From contig DASTYC010000007.1 of the NCBI GenBank assembly GCA_035765195.1, forward strand, positions 392,469 through 456,468: a stretch of 64,000 nucleotides of DNA. The letters run 5' to 3'. This stretch comes from CALAED01 sp035765195 (lineage in GTDB: Bacteria; Actinomycetota; Actinomycetes; Streptosporangiales; Streptosporangiaceae). Shown piece by piece: positions 8,840 to 18,213 of the stretch. The notes below the pieces were generated by a model. It searched no databases and was not told where the DNA came from. It saw only the letters and a program-made list of their open reading frames with translations. Made by a program: the position numbers and the translations under genes. The first letter of the stretch is position 1; the number at the start of each line of letters is the position of its first letter.

Positions 8840-10243
8840 TTGGCGAGCCATGGCGCACGGAGGATCTGGCGGTTCGCGGCTGTGTTGTTCTGTGCCGCGC
8901 TGGCCGCCACCTGCGGCGCCAACCTGCCGTCCCATACGCCGCCGTGGGACAGCCCGGGTCTGGTCGGCAGCGGCGGCTGGCCGTACGCCACCACGCCGCT
9001 GGACCCGAAACTCGCGGCCGGCGGAGCCTACATCCCGGACACCTCGGTCCTCGCGCTGAGCGACGGCCAGGTCCGGTTCGTGCCGCTTGGCGATGATCGC
9101 CCGATCACCGTCCCGGCGGCCGACCCGCGCGTGACCGACGCGGTGGCGGGCGACCGCGGCTGGCTAGCCGCGGGGCGGGTGCCCGGCACGATGCCGGCGC
9201 AGCGCGCCATGGCCGCCCGCGCGCTGCTCGATCTCCGGTTGCTCACCAGGCCCAACGGCGCGTCCACCGCATCGTGGTATGAGTCCTGGAACTACGTGTG
9301 GCCGCGCGACGCGGCCTTCACCGCGGCCGCGTTCGCCGTCACCGGTCACTCCGCAGAGGCTCGGCGGGTGCTGCGGTTCCTGGCCTCGGTCCAAGAGGAG
9401 AACGGGCTGTGGGCGGCGCGCTACGCGCCGGACGGCACGCCGGTCACCGACGGGCGCCGCGTCCAGCTCGACGGGCTCGGCTGGGTGCTGTGGGCGGGCT
9501 GGTTCCTCCAGGCCGAAGACCCCGCGGGCGCGGCCGAGTTCTCGGAGCTGTGGCCGATGCTGCGCCGTGCCGCCAACCGGCTCACCGCCGTGCTCGAGGC
9601 CGACGGTCTCCCGCCTCCGTCGTCTGACTACTGGGAGCGCGACCCGGCCACGGAACAAGACCCGCGGCGTCCCACGCTGGGGGTCGCCGCCCCGGTCCTG
9701 ACGGGGCTGCGCGCCGGCGCCGCCGTCGCGGCCCGCCGCGGGCATGAGGGGGCCGGGGAGGCCGCTCGGTGGCGGGCCGCCGCGCACCGGCTCGCCGCCG
9801 CGATCGAGCGCGACTTCGCGCCGTACGGTTACCCGCGGTCCCCGCTGCCGAACGGCGCCATGGACGTGTCGCCCACCTTCCTCGCGCCGCCCTTCGCGGC
9901 GCCTGACCCCGGCGTGGCCGCGGCGGTGCGGGTGGCCGCCGACCGGCTGCGGCTGCCCAACGGAGGGGTGCTGCCCGGCGACAACTGGTCCGGCAACCGC
10001 ACCGTCGCCTGGACGCCGGAGGTCGCGATGTTCGCGCTGGCCGAGGCGGCCGCCGGCGACTCGGCCGCGGCCGGCAGGCGGCTGGATTGGCTGGCCGCGC
10101 ACCGCACGCCGCTCGGGGTGCTGCCGGAGAAGGTCGACGGCCGGGGCCGCCCGGCGTCGGTCGCCCCGCTGGGCTGGACGGCGGCGCTCGTCGTGCTCGC
10201 GCAGTCCGCCATGGAGACGCCGCTGCCCACTCCGCCGTCCTGA
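8840..10243 (+). CDS. Secreted GH15 (glucoamylase-like) glycoside hydrolase family protein
   Basis: A 467-residue protein with a signal-like N-terminus (basic, then FAAVLFCAALAATCG). The Cys lies near a lipobox-like position but the box is not canonical, so secreted versus lipoprotein is open. The catalytic barrel of alpha/alpha helices shows GH15 features: WNYVWPRDAAFTAAAF (substrate-binding PRD), SSDYWERD (candidate general acid Glu) and GVLPEKVDG (candidate general base Glu). The substrate is probably an alpha-glucoside or trehalose-like sugar but cannot be fixed. The TTG start is supported by AGGGGA six bases upstream. Confidence 0.82.
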   Translation: MASHGARRIWRFAAVLFCAALAATCGANLPSHTPPWDSPGLVGSGGWPYATTPLDPKLAAGGAYIPDTSVLALSDGQVRFVPLGDDRPITVPAADPRVTDAVAGDRGWLAAGRVPGTMPAQRAMAARALLDLRLLTRPNGASTASWYESWNYVWPRDAAFTAAAFAVTGHSAEARRVLRFLASVQEENGLWAARYAPDGTPVTDGRRVQLDGLGWVLWAGWFLQAEDPAGAAEFSELWPMLRRAANRLTAVLEADGLPPPSSDYWERDPATEQDPRRPTLGVAAPVLTGLRAGAAVAARRGHEGAGEAARWRAAAHRLAAAIERDFAPYGYPRSPLPNGAMDVSPTFLAPPFAAPDPGVAAAVRVAADRLRLPNGGVLPGDNWSGNRTVAWTPEVAMFALAEAAAGDSAAAGRRLDWLAAHRTPLGVLPEKVDGRGRPASVAPLGWTAALVVLAQSAMETPLPTPPS

Positions 10244-10244
10244 T

Positions 10245-10269
10245 CACTTCTGGTGTAAGGCGCGAAGTG
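10245..10269. repeat. Small inverted repeat after the GH15-like gene
   Basis: CACTTC (10245-10250) and GAAGTG (10264-10269) flank 13 bases immediately after the stop. Possible weak terminator or operator for the next gene. Confidence 0.3.
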
Positions 10270-10305
10270 CTCGTTCAGCCCTGATATCGGTGCGACAATG
10301 GGCGG

Positions 10306-11217
10306 GTGATCGATCGCAGCGACGTTGCCGCGGCGGCGCGGCGCATCGACGGGATGATCCGCCACACTCCCGTCATCGAGTCCAGGCTCCTCGGCATCCC
10401 GCTGCTGCTCAAGCTGGAGCTGCTGCAGCACACCGGCAGCTTCAAACCGCGCGGCGCGCTCAACCGGATACTCGGCGCCACCGTCCCGGACGCCGGGGTC
10501 ATCGCCGCCTCGGGCGGCAACGCCGGGCTCGGCGTGGCGTTCGCCGCGCGGGCGGTCGGCGCCGCGGCGGAGATCTTCGTGCCGGAGCGCACCCCGGCGG
10601 TGAAGCTGTCCCGGCTGCGAGACCTCGGTGCCGAGGTGCGGGTCACCGGCGCGTTCTACGGAGACGCCGCCGCCGCCTGCACCGTACGGGCCGCCGAGTC
10701 CGGCGCGCTGCTCGTGCACGCCTACGACCAGCCCGAGGTGGCCGCCGGCAACGGGACCGTCGGACTCGAGCTGGCCGAGCACCGGCCCGACACGGTCCTG
10801 GTCGCCGTCGGCGGCGGCGGGCTGGCCGGCGGCATCGCGGCCGCCCTCGAGGGCCGCGCCGAGGTGGTCGCCGTCGAACCCGTCGCCAGCCAGGCGCTGC
10901 ACGCGGCGCTCGCCGCCGGTCATCCGGTGGACGTGCCGGTCGGCGGCGTCGCGGCGGACTCGCTCGGCGCCCCGCGGGTGGGCGAGATCTGCTACGCGGT
11001 GGCCAGGCGTACGGGCATGAGCAGCGTGGTGGTGCCCGACGAGGCGATCACGGCGGCGCGCGACCTGCTGTGGCGGGAGCTGCGCCTCGTGGCCGAGCCG
11101 GGCGGCGCGACCGCGCTGGCCGCCTTGGTGTGCGGCGCCTACAAGCCGGCGGCGGGCGAGCGCGTCGCCGTCGTGATCTGCGGCGCCAACACCGACCCCG
11201 CCTCGCTGGCCGCCTGA
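10306..11217 (+). CDS. PLP-dependent threonine/serine dehydratase-like enzyme
   Basis: A 303-residue fold-type II PLP enzyme. The cofactor lysine lies in HTGSFKPRGALN (residues 43-54), the substrate loop is ASGGNAGLG and the phosphate cradle is GGGGLAGG near residue 170. Without a C-terminal ACT domain it resembles catabolic threonine dehydratases or serine racemase/dehydratases; hydroxy-amino-acid deamination is the likely reaction. The GTG start has no clear ribosome site. GACAAT, about ten bases upstream, suggests a leaderless or very short-leader transcript. It converges on the IcmB-like gene. Confidence 0.9.
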   Translation: MIDRSDVAAAARRIDGMIRHTPVIESRLLGIPLLLKLELLQHTGSFKPRGALNRILGATVPDAGVIAASGGNAGLGVAFAARAVGAAAEIFVPERTPAVKLSRLRDLGAEVRVTGAFYGDAAAACTVRAAESGALLVHAYDQPEVAAGNGTVGLELAEHRPDTVLVAVGGGGLAGGIAAALEGRAEVVAVEPVASQALHAALAAGHPVDVPVGGVAADSLGAPRVGEICYAVARRTGMSSVVVPDEAITAARDLLWRELRLVAEPGGATALAALVCGAYKPAAGERVAVVICGANTDPASLAA

Positions 11218-11241
11218 GCCGCCTGAGCCGTCTGAGCCGCC
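11209..11241. repeat. 9-bp tandem repeat that copies the stop codon in frame
   Basis: The units GCCGCCTGA (11209-11217), GCCGCCTGA (11218-11226), GCCGTCTGA (11227-11235) and a partial GCCGCC follow the dehydratase reading frame, giving three consecutive in-frame TGA codons. Confidence 0.85.
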
Positions 11242-11261
11242 CGGCTCTTGCCGGCGCCGGG

Positions 11262-11660
<399 letters not shown>

Positions 11661-11746
11661 GGCTGCCTCCCACCATTGGTGCGCTCCGGTGCGCTCTCAC
11701 CTCAAGCGCAGGGTACTCCGGCGCGCGCGCCGGTCGCCGACCAGCG

Positions 11747-13294
11747 TCAGCGCGGGGCGGGACGGGCCGGGGTGTCGAGCCAGGGACAGCCCTCGGGCCG
11801 GACGCCCTTGGGCCGGTCCGCCGAGGCCGGGACGTACGAGGCGCAGGCCGAGATGGTCTGCCAGGTGGGAATGCCGACGCCGGCGCCGGACGGGTGGGCG
11901 CAGTCGGGGAGGGCCGGCGGATCGCTGCGGATGGCCCCCCACGAGGAGGCGTTGTCCTGCCAGCAGTTCCGCTCGCCCGTCCGGTCCCACCAAAAGTCGA
12001 GCCCGTTGGGCGCGGCGGTCCCGGCGGGGCCGATCCCCATGAGGTTGCCCATCCAGCGGTTGCCGCGGGCGTACCCGAGCTGGCTGGCCCCGGCCCGCCA
12101 GTTGTCGTAGATCAGGTTGCCGGCGAAGGTGTTCTGCTGCCCGGCCGACAGCACCAACCCGGTGCCCACCGGCACCGCGGTCGCCGGGCACAGCACGTCG
12201 CCGTCGCGGTCGCGCGGTGGCTCCGCGCACCGCCCCGACCATACGTTGCCGTACGGGTTGGCGTTGTTGTCGTACACCCTGTTGGCGATGAACGAGCCGT
12301 GCCGCTGCCCCGCACCGCCGCCGCCCGTGATCCCGACGGCATTGCCGGAGATGTCGTTGTCGTGGACGTACACCGAGTCGCCGCCCACATAGCCGACGAG
12401 GTTGCCGTGCGACCGGCAGCGCCGCACCTCCACGGTCGTGCGCGTGCCGCCGACGGTCGCCACCGGCGCCGTGGCGATGCCCGCCGTGCCGTTGCCGGTG
12501 ACCGTGCAGCCGTCGATGACGCCATGATCGTCGCCGGTGGCGGTGACGCCGTACGACCCGTTCCACCGGCCGGTCACGTTGTCGAGGATGAAGCCGTCGG
12601 TCCAGTTGATCTCGAAGGCGGCCCCGCTGTAGTGCTGCGCGGTCAGGTTGCGCACGTAGAGCCCGTTGGCGCGCTCGGCGTAGACGCCGACCCGCCGCGC
12701 CCAGTCGCCGCTGCGGGTGAAGCCGCCGTCGAGCACGACGTCGGCCGCGCGATCTCCGGTGCCCTCCAGTTGCAGATCGCACCGGGCGCAGCCGGGGGTT
12801 CCGTCGCCGACGACGCTGACCGCGGTGGCGCGATAGCGGCCGGGGAGCACATAGATGGTCGTGCCGCGCCGCCACACGGCGTCCACGGCCTTCTGGAGGT
12901 CGTGATGGGAGCACTCGGCCAGCAGGCCCTCGTTCAGCGTGCGGGTGGCGGGGCTGAGCCGGTCGATGCGGCTCTCGGAGTCCTTGGCGCATACGACGAG
13001 CCGGGGGGCGGCCAAGGCGAGGCGATAGCCGGGATAAACGCCGCCGACGGCCGGCGGCCGGTACGCGTTCGCCGCCCGCTCCACGCCGGCCAGGTTCGCC
13101 AGGTTGGCCGCGTTCGCGTTCGCCGCGTTCGCCCCGTTCGCGAGGTGCGCGGCGTTCGCCAGGCGCGCCGCGTCCCCGGCGTCCGCCGCGGCCACGGGAG
13201 TGGCGAGCGCCACCACCGCGAGCGCCGCGGAAAAGACCAAAGAAGCGGTCGCCACGACGACGGCAGGCATCCGCCGTCCCAGCAAGACCGTCAT
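11747..13294 (-). CDS. Secreted right-handed parallel beta-helix protein with an Ala/Asn repeat region
   Basis: A 515-residue exported protein. Residues 1-37 form a signal peptide ending near PVAAA. Residues 38-78 are a low-complexity tract of LAN/AAN/GAN units encoded by repetitive DNA. From about 130 onward there are beta-helix (PbH1) turns with Asn ladders, for example GLYVRNLTAQHYSG, FILDNVTGRWNGSYGV and GFRVT-like coils through about 400. Several Cys suggest disulfides in the secreted form. Proteins of this fold often bind or cleave polysaccharides; no catalytic residues can be assigned. Confidence 0.8.
   Translation of the reverse strand: MTVLLGRRMPAVVVATASLVFSAALAVVALATPVAAADAGDAARLANAAHLANGANAANANAANLANLAGVERAANAYRPPAVGGVYPGYRLALAAPRLVVCAKDSESRIDRLSPATRTLNEGLLAECSHHDLQKAVDAVWRRGTTIYVLPGRYRATAVSVVGDGTPGCARCDLQLEGTGDRAADVVLDGGFTRSGDWARRVGVYAERANGLYVRNLTAQHYSGAAFEINWTDGFILDNVTGRWNGSYGVTATGDDHGVIDGCTVTGNGTAGIATAPVATVGGTRTTVEVRRCRSHGNLVGYVGGDSVYVHDNDISGNAVGITGGGGAGQRHGSFIANRVYDNNANPYGNVWSGRCAEPPRDRDGDVLCPATAVPVGTGLVLSAGQQNTFAGNLIYDNWRAGASQLGYARGNRWMGNLMGIGPAGTAAPNGLDFWWDRTGERNCWQDNASSWGAIRSDPPALPDCAHPSGAGVGIPTWQTISACASYVPASADRPKGVRPEGCPWLDTPARPAPR
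13112..13175. repeat. Short repeats coding the Ala/Asn tract
   Basis: Reiterated gttcgcc / gcgttcgcc units (on the + strand) encode the LAN-AAN stretch of the beta-helix protein, a site prone to replication slippage. Boundaries are approximate. Confidence 0.6.
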
Positions 13295-13352
13295 GTCCGT
13301 GCATGATGATGGCTATGTGGCCCTGCTGTCGAGACCCAGTTCCGGCCACGAA

Positions 13353-13380
13353 ATTATGGAACCGGCCCGGGCCTGGTCAC
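13353..13380 (-). promoter_or_regulatory. Candidate promoter of the beta-helix gene
   Basis: On the minus strand GTGACC (13375-13380) and CATAAT (13353-13358) are separated by 16 bases, about 58 bases before the ATG at 13294. CATAAT matches five of six -10 consensus bases. This would give the secreted protein its own transcript downstream of pcrA. Confidence 0.4.
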
Positions 13381-13440
13381 GTCTTAGATGGTTGGGCCCA
13401 TCGCCGATTTTCGGACCGCAATTTCGGTCTTGCCGGTGCG

Positions 13441-15654
13441 CTACAGCTTTTCGACCGGAGCGTAACGCAGCACCAGCCGTTTGACGCCATAGTCGCCGCC
13501 GAAATCGACGCTGGCCGCCGCCCGCTCGCCCACGCCGTCCACGGCCACGACCGTGCCGAGACCGAACGAGTCGTGGGTGATGCGGTCGCCGGGAGACAGC
13601 GCCGGAACCTCGCGGTTGCCCGGGGACCGTACGCCCGGGCGAGCGGCCATCGCCGCCATCGCGGGCGTCGACGCGGTCCCCAGGCGCTCCCAGACGACGA
13701 GCGAGTCCGGCAGCTCGCCGAGGAACCGCGACGGCGGGTTGACCTGCGGCGCCCCCCAGGAGCTGCGCATCGTGGCCCGCGAGACGTACAGCCGCCGCTG
13801 CGCCCGGGTGATGCCCACGTAGGCCAGCCGCCGCTCCTCCTCCAGCTCCTTGGGGTTGCTCATCGCCCGCAGGTGCGGGAAGACGCCGTCCTCCATGCCG
13901 GTGAGGAACACGACCGGGAACTCCAGGCCCTTGGCGGTGTGCAGGGTCATCAGCGTGACCACCCCGGCGCCGCCGTCGGGAAGCTGGTCGGCGTCGGCGA
14001 CCAGCGAGATCTGCTCGAGGAACTCGACGAGCGTGCCCGCGGCCGACTCGCCCTCCTGGCGCTCCTCGAACTCGCGGGCGACCGCCTCGAGCTCGTGCAG
14101 GTTCTCGATGCGGGTCTCGTCCTGCGGGTCGCGGGACTCCTGCAGCTCGGCCAGGTAGCCGGTCTTGTTCAGCACGATGTCGACCAGCTCGGCGGGGGCC
14201 TGGGACTCCACCGACGACCGGAGCTCGTCGAGCAGGCCGACGAACTCGCCGATCGCGTTCATCGACCGGGTGACCAGGCCGGGCACCTCCGTGTAGCGCC
14301 GCAGCGCCTGCCAGAAAGTGATCCTTTCTCGCCCCGCGTAGGCCTCGACGCAGGCCTCGGCGCGGTCGCCGATGCCGCGCTTGGGCACGTTGAGGACGCG
14401 CCGCAGCGAGACCGTGTCCTCGGGGTTGGCGAGCACCCTCAGGTAGGCCAGCAGATCACGGACCTCCCTGCGCTCGTAGAACCGCACCCCGCCCACCACC
14501 TTGTAGGGCAGGCCGACCCGGATGAAGACCTCTTCGAAGACGCGCGACTGGGCGTTGGTGCGGTAGAAGACGGCGACGTCGCCGGGCGTGATGTCGCCCG
14601 CGTCGGTCAGCCGGTCGACCTCTTGGGCGACGAACGCGGCCTCGTCGTGCTCGTTGTCGGCCACATAGCCGATGATCTTGTGGCCCTCGCCCTGGTCGGA
14701 CCAGAGCTTCTTGGGCTTGCGGTCGGCGTTGCGCTCGATGACGGCGTTGGCCGCGGACAAGATGGTCTGGGTCGAGCGATAGTTCTGCTCGAGCAGGATG
14801 GTGGTCGCGTCAGGATAGTCGCGCTCGAACTCCAAGATGTTGCGGATCGTCGCGCCGCGGAAGGCGTAGATGGACTGGTCGGCGTCGCCCACCACGCACA
14901 GCTCGGCCTGGCCGATGTCCTCGACCGGCGCGGTCAGCTCCCGTACGAGGACGTACTGGGCGTGGTTGGTGTCTTGGTATTCGTCGACCAGCACGTGCCG
15001 GAACCGCCGCCGGTAGTGCTCGGCCGCCTCGGGGAAGACCTGCAGCAGGTTGACCGTCGTCATGATCAGGTCGTCGAAGTCGAGCGCCCCCGCCTGCCGC
15101 AGCCGCGTCTGGTACATCTCGTAGGCCTCGGCGAGCGTCTGCTCCAGGTGCGTGGCGGCGCGCGCCTTGCACGTCTCGTAGTCGATGAGCTCGTTTTTGA
15201 GGTTGCTCACCTGGTGGTAGAAGGACTTGGGCGGGTAGCGCTTGGGATCGAGGTCGAGCTCGCGGCAGACCAGCCCCATCAGCCGCTGCGCGTCGGCCTG
15301 GTCGTAGATGGAAAAGCTCGTCGGGTAGCCGAGCCGCTTGGCCTCGCGGCGCAAGATCCGCACGCACGCCGAGTGGAACGTCATCACCCACATGAGCCGC
15401 GAGCGCGGGCCGACCAGCGTCGCGACCCGCTCCTTCATCTCGCCGGCCGCCTTGTTGGTGAACGTGATCGCCAGGATCTGGCCGGGATGGACGTCGCGCT
15501 CGGCCAGCAGGTGGGCGATGCGGTGGGTCAGCACCCGGGTCTTGCCGGAACCGGCGCCGGCGACGATCAGCAGCGGCCCGCCCTCGTGCACCACCGCGGC
15601 ACGCTGCTGATCATTGAGGCCGTCGAGAAGACTGTGGCTCGGATGCTTCGACAC
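13441..15654 (-). CDS. pcrA: ATP-dependent DNA helicase PcrA/UvrD (superfamily 1A)
   Basis: 3'-5' helicase of repair and replication-conflict resolution. The 737-residue protein carries the Q motif LNDQQRAAV, Walker A in VAGAGSGKT (about residues 28-36), Walker B VDEYQDTN, motif III GDADQSIYAFRGA, motif V LHTAKGLEFPVVF and motif VI VGITRAQRRLY. The C-terminus ends in the PcrA-type RNA-polymerase-binding Tudor-like domain (DSFGLGTVVAV). The open frame extends to 15903, but the GTG at 15654 (VSKHPSHSLLDGL) is the natural N-terminus. It has no spaced ribosome site and is 7 bases from TAGGCT, so the message may be leaderless. Confidence 0.97.
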   Translation of the reverse strand: MSKHPSHSLLDGLNDQQRAAVVHEGGPLLIVAGAGSGKTRVLTHRIAHLLAERDVHPGQILAITFTNKAAGEMKERVATLVGPRSRLMWVMTFHSACVRILRREAKRLGYPTSFSIYDQADAQRLMGLVCRELDLDPKRYPPKSFYHQVSNLKNELIDYETCKARAATHLEQTLAEAYEMYQTRLRQAGALDFDDLIMTTVNLLQVFPEAAEHYRRRFRHVLVDEYQDTNHAQYVLVRELTAPVEDIGQAELCVVGDADQSIYAFRGATIRNILEFERDYPDATTILLEQNYRSTQTILSAANAVIERNADRKPKKLWSDQGEGHKIIGYVADNEHDEAAFVAQEVDRLTDAGDITPGDVAVFYRTNAQSRVFEEVFIRVGLPYKVVGGVRFYERREVRDLLAYLRVLANPEDTVSLRRVLNVPKRGIGDRAEACVEAYAGRERITFWQALRRYTEVPGLVTRSMNAIGEFVGLLDELRSSVESQAPAELVDIVLNKTGYLAELQESRDPQDETRIENLHELEAVAREFEERQEGESAAGTLVEFLEQISLVADADQLPDGGAGVVTLMTLHTAKGLEFPVVFLTGMEDGVFPHLRAMSNPKELEEERRLAYVGITRAQRRLYVSRATMRSSWGAPQVNPPSRFLGELPDSLVVWERLGTASTPAMAAMAARPGVRSPGNREVPALSPGDRITHDSFGLGTVVAVDGVGERAAASVDFGGDYGVKRLVLRYAPVEKL

Positions 15655-15661
15655 CCTTGTA

Positions 15662-15667
15662 AGCCTA
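15662..15667 (-). promoter_or_regulatory. Candidate -10 box for a leaderless pcrA message
   Basis: TAGGCT on the minus strand is followed by 7 bases and then the GTG at 15654, the spacing at which transcription would begin on the start codon. No good -35 box is seen. Confidence 0.4.
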
Positions 15668-15727
15668 GAAGGCCCCACCGACTGATCGCAGACGCATCGC
15701 CCGGCAGCCCTTGGCGGCGGCCCTGGC

Positions 15728-16201
15728 TCACCGCGTCTTGCGGAAGTCGTAGGCCTCCGCCGCCGCGCGGACGACGGCCGCCAGATCGGCCCCACCGGCC
15801 GCCGCCGACGCCGCGGCGACGACCCCCTCGACCAGCGGCGCGTCGGCGAAGACCACCGCGCCGCCGGGGTCCTCGGCCGCGCCGCCGGCATCCTCTGCCG
15901 CACCGCCGTCTTGGCCGTCCTGGCCGTCCTGGCGGTCTTCGATGAAGGTCTTGGCGGTCAGCACGGAGCTGCCGATGTCGGCGAGCAGCACCACCCCGGC
16001 CCCCCGGTCGGCGGCCCGCACGGCCCGCTCGACGAGCTCGATGCTGGTGCCCAGCCCGCCGTCCGCATCGCCGCCGGCCGGCTCCACCGGCACCTGACCG
16101 ACACCCATCTGCCGCCCCAGCTCGGCCGCGCCTTCGGCCAGCAGCCGGCTGTGCGCGACGATCACGATGCCCACCATGTTCGCGGCGCCCGCGGCGCTCA
16201 T
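15728..16201 (-). CDS. dhaM: PTS-dependent dihydroxyacetone kinase, phosphotransfer subunit DhaM
   Basis: A 157-residue EIIA-mannose-like domain that receives phosphate from HPr and recharges the ADP bound to DhaL. The phosphorylated His is His17 in GIVIVAHSRLLAEG; LLADIGSS is the second conserved loop. A Gln/Asp/Gly-rich insert (QDGQDGQDGG, with short DNA repeats) lies around residue 90 and is absent from typical DhaM. The ATG is preceded by GAGGGACC. It lies 46 bases after the asparagine-synthetase-like gene, which separates it from its partners dhaL and dhaK. Confidence 0.9.
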   Translation of the reverse strand: MSAAGAANMVGIVIVAHSRLLAEGAAELGRQMGVGQVPVEPAGGDADGGLGTSIELVERAVRAADRGAGVVLLADIGSSVLTAKTFIEDRQDGQDGQDGGAAEDAGGAAEDPGGAVVFADAPLVEGVVAAASAAAGGADLAAVVRAAAEAYDFRKTR

Positions 16202-16247
16202 TGGTCCCTCACATCCCCATCCTGCCCGGTCGGCGCCGGGCCGCGGA

Positions 16248-18074
16248 TCACCGGCGAATCGGGATCGTCACCGGGGGCAGCGCGGTCGGGCTCCGCCGCC
16301 AGTCGCCGGACAGCAGCACGCCGAGCGTGAAGATGTGCCAGACCTGGTTGACCCAGCCGCGGGGGACCCGGCTGAACAACCGCCTGGCCTGGGACTCGTC
16401 GACGACGTCGAACAGCTCGCGCGGCGCGCTCGACAGCTGTTCGCGCAGCAGGGACAGGAAGTTCTCGTCGAAGGACGAGCGCCAGTTGAAACCGGAGGAG
16501 CCGCCCCGGGCGGCCACGGGCCGGCGCCGGTACCAGGCGCGAAGCCCGGCGGGCCGAAGCGGCGGCCGCCCCCGGTCGAAGCGCCAGGGTTTACCCTCCG
16601 GCGGAACGGCGGCCAGCCGCGGCGCGAGCGTCTCGATGAGGCGGAAGACGACCTCTTCGCTGTGCCGCCACTCGGCCGGCAACATCAGCGCCTCGCGCAC
16701 CACCTGGTTGTCGAGAAATGGATGGTAGTAGGGCGAGTTCATCAAGGTGGCCGTATGCGAGCCGACGATCCATCGTCCGGTCCGATAGAAGAGATACAGC
16801 TTGTCCAGCGCGTCGAAGCCATCGGGCCCGGCCTGGTCCGTCCAGCTCTCGTGCAGCGTGCGCGCCCGTTCGTTGGCTGCGGCGGTCAGGAACTTCTCGC
16901 CCGACAAGAAGACGGATCGGACCCGGCGCCGCAGGCCGTCGGGTGATACATCCTCCTGGTCGTAAAGGAACCCGCCGCGCAGCGTCTCGCCGCCCGATCC
17001 GGAGGTGCGGGGCTCCATGACGTACGGGGCGTAGCCGCCGACCCGTTCGTAGGCGGAGGTCATGCCCTCGCACAGGCGGATCACGCGGCGGGCCCGCGAG
17101 AGCGGATGCTCGACGGTGATCGCGTCCGGCCGCTCGGTCTCGCCGCTGAACTCGACGTCGTGCTCGACGCCGAGCGCCCGCGCGATGCGGGTCGCCAAAA
17201 TCACGTCGGGGTCGTCGGCGAAGCCGTGGGTCCGGGCGTGCACCGGCACCCCGGCGGCGTGCAGGACCGCGGCCATGAGCCGGCTGTCGCGGCCGCCCGA
17301 CAGGCCCAGCCGGACCGGCTCATCGTGCAGGGCCAGCGGCTGGGCGGCAGCCAGCAGCGCGTCGGCCAGCCGCTCGACCCGGGCGGTGGCCGCGGCGGCG
17401 GTGCGCGGCGCCGGCTCGGGCACCGGGAACGGGCGCCGCACCACGCGCATCGACCCGTCGCGGCCGCAGGACAGGACGGCGGCGTTGGGCAGCGCCCGGA
17501 CGCCGCGAAACGGCGTTTCGTCGTTGGTGAAGAATCCGTGCCGCACCATCGGCTGCAGGGCCAGGACGTCGATATCGGGCTCGGGCGCCGGGAGGCCGGT
17601 CTCGACGGCGCGCGCGACCAGATGCACCAGCAGCGCCCGGCTGCCGACGACGGCGACCGAGCCGGCGCGGGCGTAGTAAACGGGACAGACCCGGGTGATC
17701 GACGTCGCCGCCTCGAGGCGTTCGCGATCGGCGCGGAACACCGAAAAGCAGCCGCCGAGGCCGGCCGTCACCGGGCCGAGGTCGGCCGCGGTCCGCAGGT
17801 CTTCTTCTACGGCGATCGAATCGCGCAGGTAGCCGCAATGGCCGATGGCCCGGCCGTGGTCCTTGCGCAAGGGCGCCGGCAGCAGCTTGTGCTCCGGCTC
17901 GTTCGACCACGCCAACAGGCCGACCGCGCCGTCCGGGGACATCCACTCATCGGCCGAGATCACCGCACGAGGGACATGAAATGTCGCATATATGGCCCGG
18001 CGGGCGGCCTTTAACACAACTGGCGTAATTTGCTCTCGGGGTCGCGTCACGATCACGCCGAGATACACGCGCAT
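16248..18074 (-). CDS. Asparagine-synthetase-like (class B family) protein lacking the glutaminase Cys
   Basis: A 608-residue protein. The C-terminal half is an ATP-pyrophosphatase domain with the PP-loop GLSGGRDSR (Ser259-Ser264) and a downstream GSGGETLRGG segment. The N-terminal third resembles an Ntn/GATase fold but begins MRVYLGVIVTRP, with no Cys at position 2, so glutamine hydrolysis is unlikely. Such enzymes include amide ligases, beta-lactam synthetases and lasso-peptide cyclases; the substrate here is unknown. The ATG at 18074 follows GGGGG. It sits between dhaL and dhaM with a 215-bp upstream region visibly poorer in GC than its surroundings, suggesting insertion into the dha operon. 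Confidence 0.85.
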   Translation of the reverse strand: MRVYLGVIVTRPREQITPVVLKAARRAIYATFHVPRAVISADEWMSPDGAVGLLAWSNEPEHKLLPAPLRKDHGRAIGHCGYLRDSIAVEEDLRTAADLGPVTAGLGGCFSVFRADRERLEAATSITRVCPVYYARAGSVAVVGSRALLVHLVARAVETGLPAPEPDIDVLALQPMVRHGFFTNDETPFRGVRALPNAAVLSCGRDGSMRVVRRPFPVPEPAPRTAAAATARVERLADALLAAAQPLALHDEPVRLGLSGGRDSRLMAAVLHAAGVPVHARTHGFADDPDVILATRIARALGVEHDVEFSGETERPDAITVEHPLSRARRVIRLCEGMTSAYERVGGYAPYVMEPRTSGSGGETLRGGFLYDQEDVSPDGLRRRVRSVFLSGEKFLTAAANERARTLHESWTDQAGPDGFDALDKLYLFYRTGRWIVGSHTATLMNSPYYHPFLDNQVVREALMLPAEWRHSEEVVFRLIETLAPRLAAVPPEGKPWRFDRGRPPLRPAGLRAWYRRRPVAARGGSSGFNWRSSFDENFLSLLREQLSSAPRELFDVVDESQARRLFSRVPRGWVNQVWHIFTLGVLLSGDWRRSPTALPPVTIPIRR

Positions 18075-18213
18075 AAAATGCCCCCAAGGCTCTTGTGCAC
18101 GGAATTCGCGACTCCGGACTCTGACATACTCCCTGCCAACGGGCAAGGTCGTTACACGTTCCGGCAAACAAATCGCGCGCCGAACGGCAGATGATCACGA
18201 GCGCGGTCCAAAA

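Noticed and set aside
13303..15945. 880-codon open frame on the plus strand opposite pcrA
   Set aside because: Shadow frame; composition is typical of antisense GC-rich DNA and the PcrA motifs are unambiguous on the minus strand.
16248..18074. Lasso-peptide biosynthetic cluster
   Set aside because: The ligase could be a cyclase by family, but no precursor peptide with a leader, no transglutaminase-like B protein and no transporter are nearby.
17947..18198. 83-codon Cys-containing frame at the start of the AsnB-like gene
   Set aside because: It overlaps the start of the ligase in another frame, has no ribosome site and no family features.
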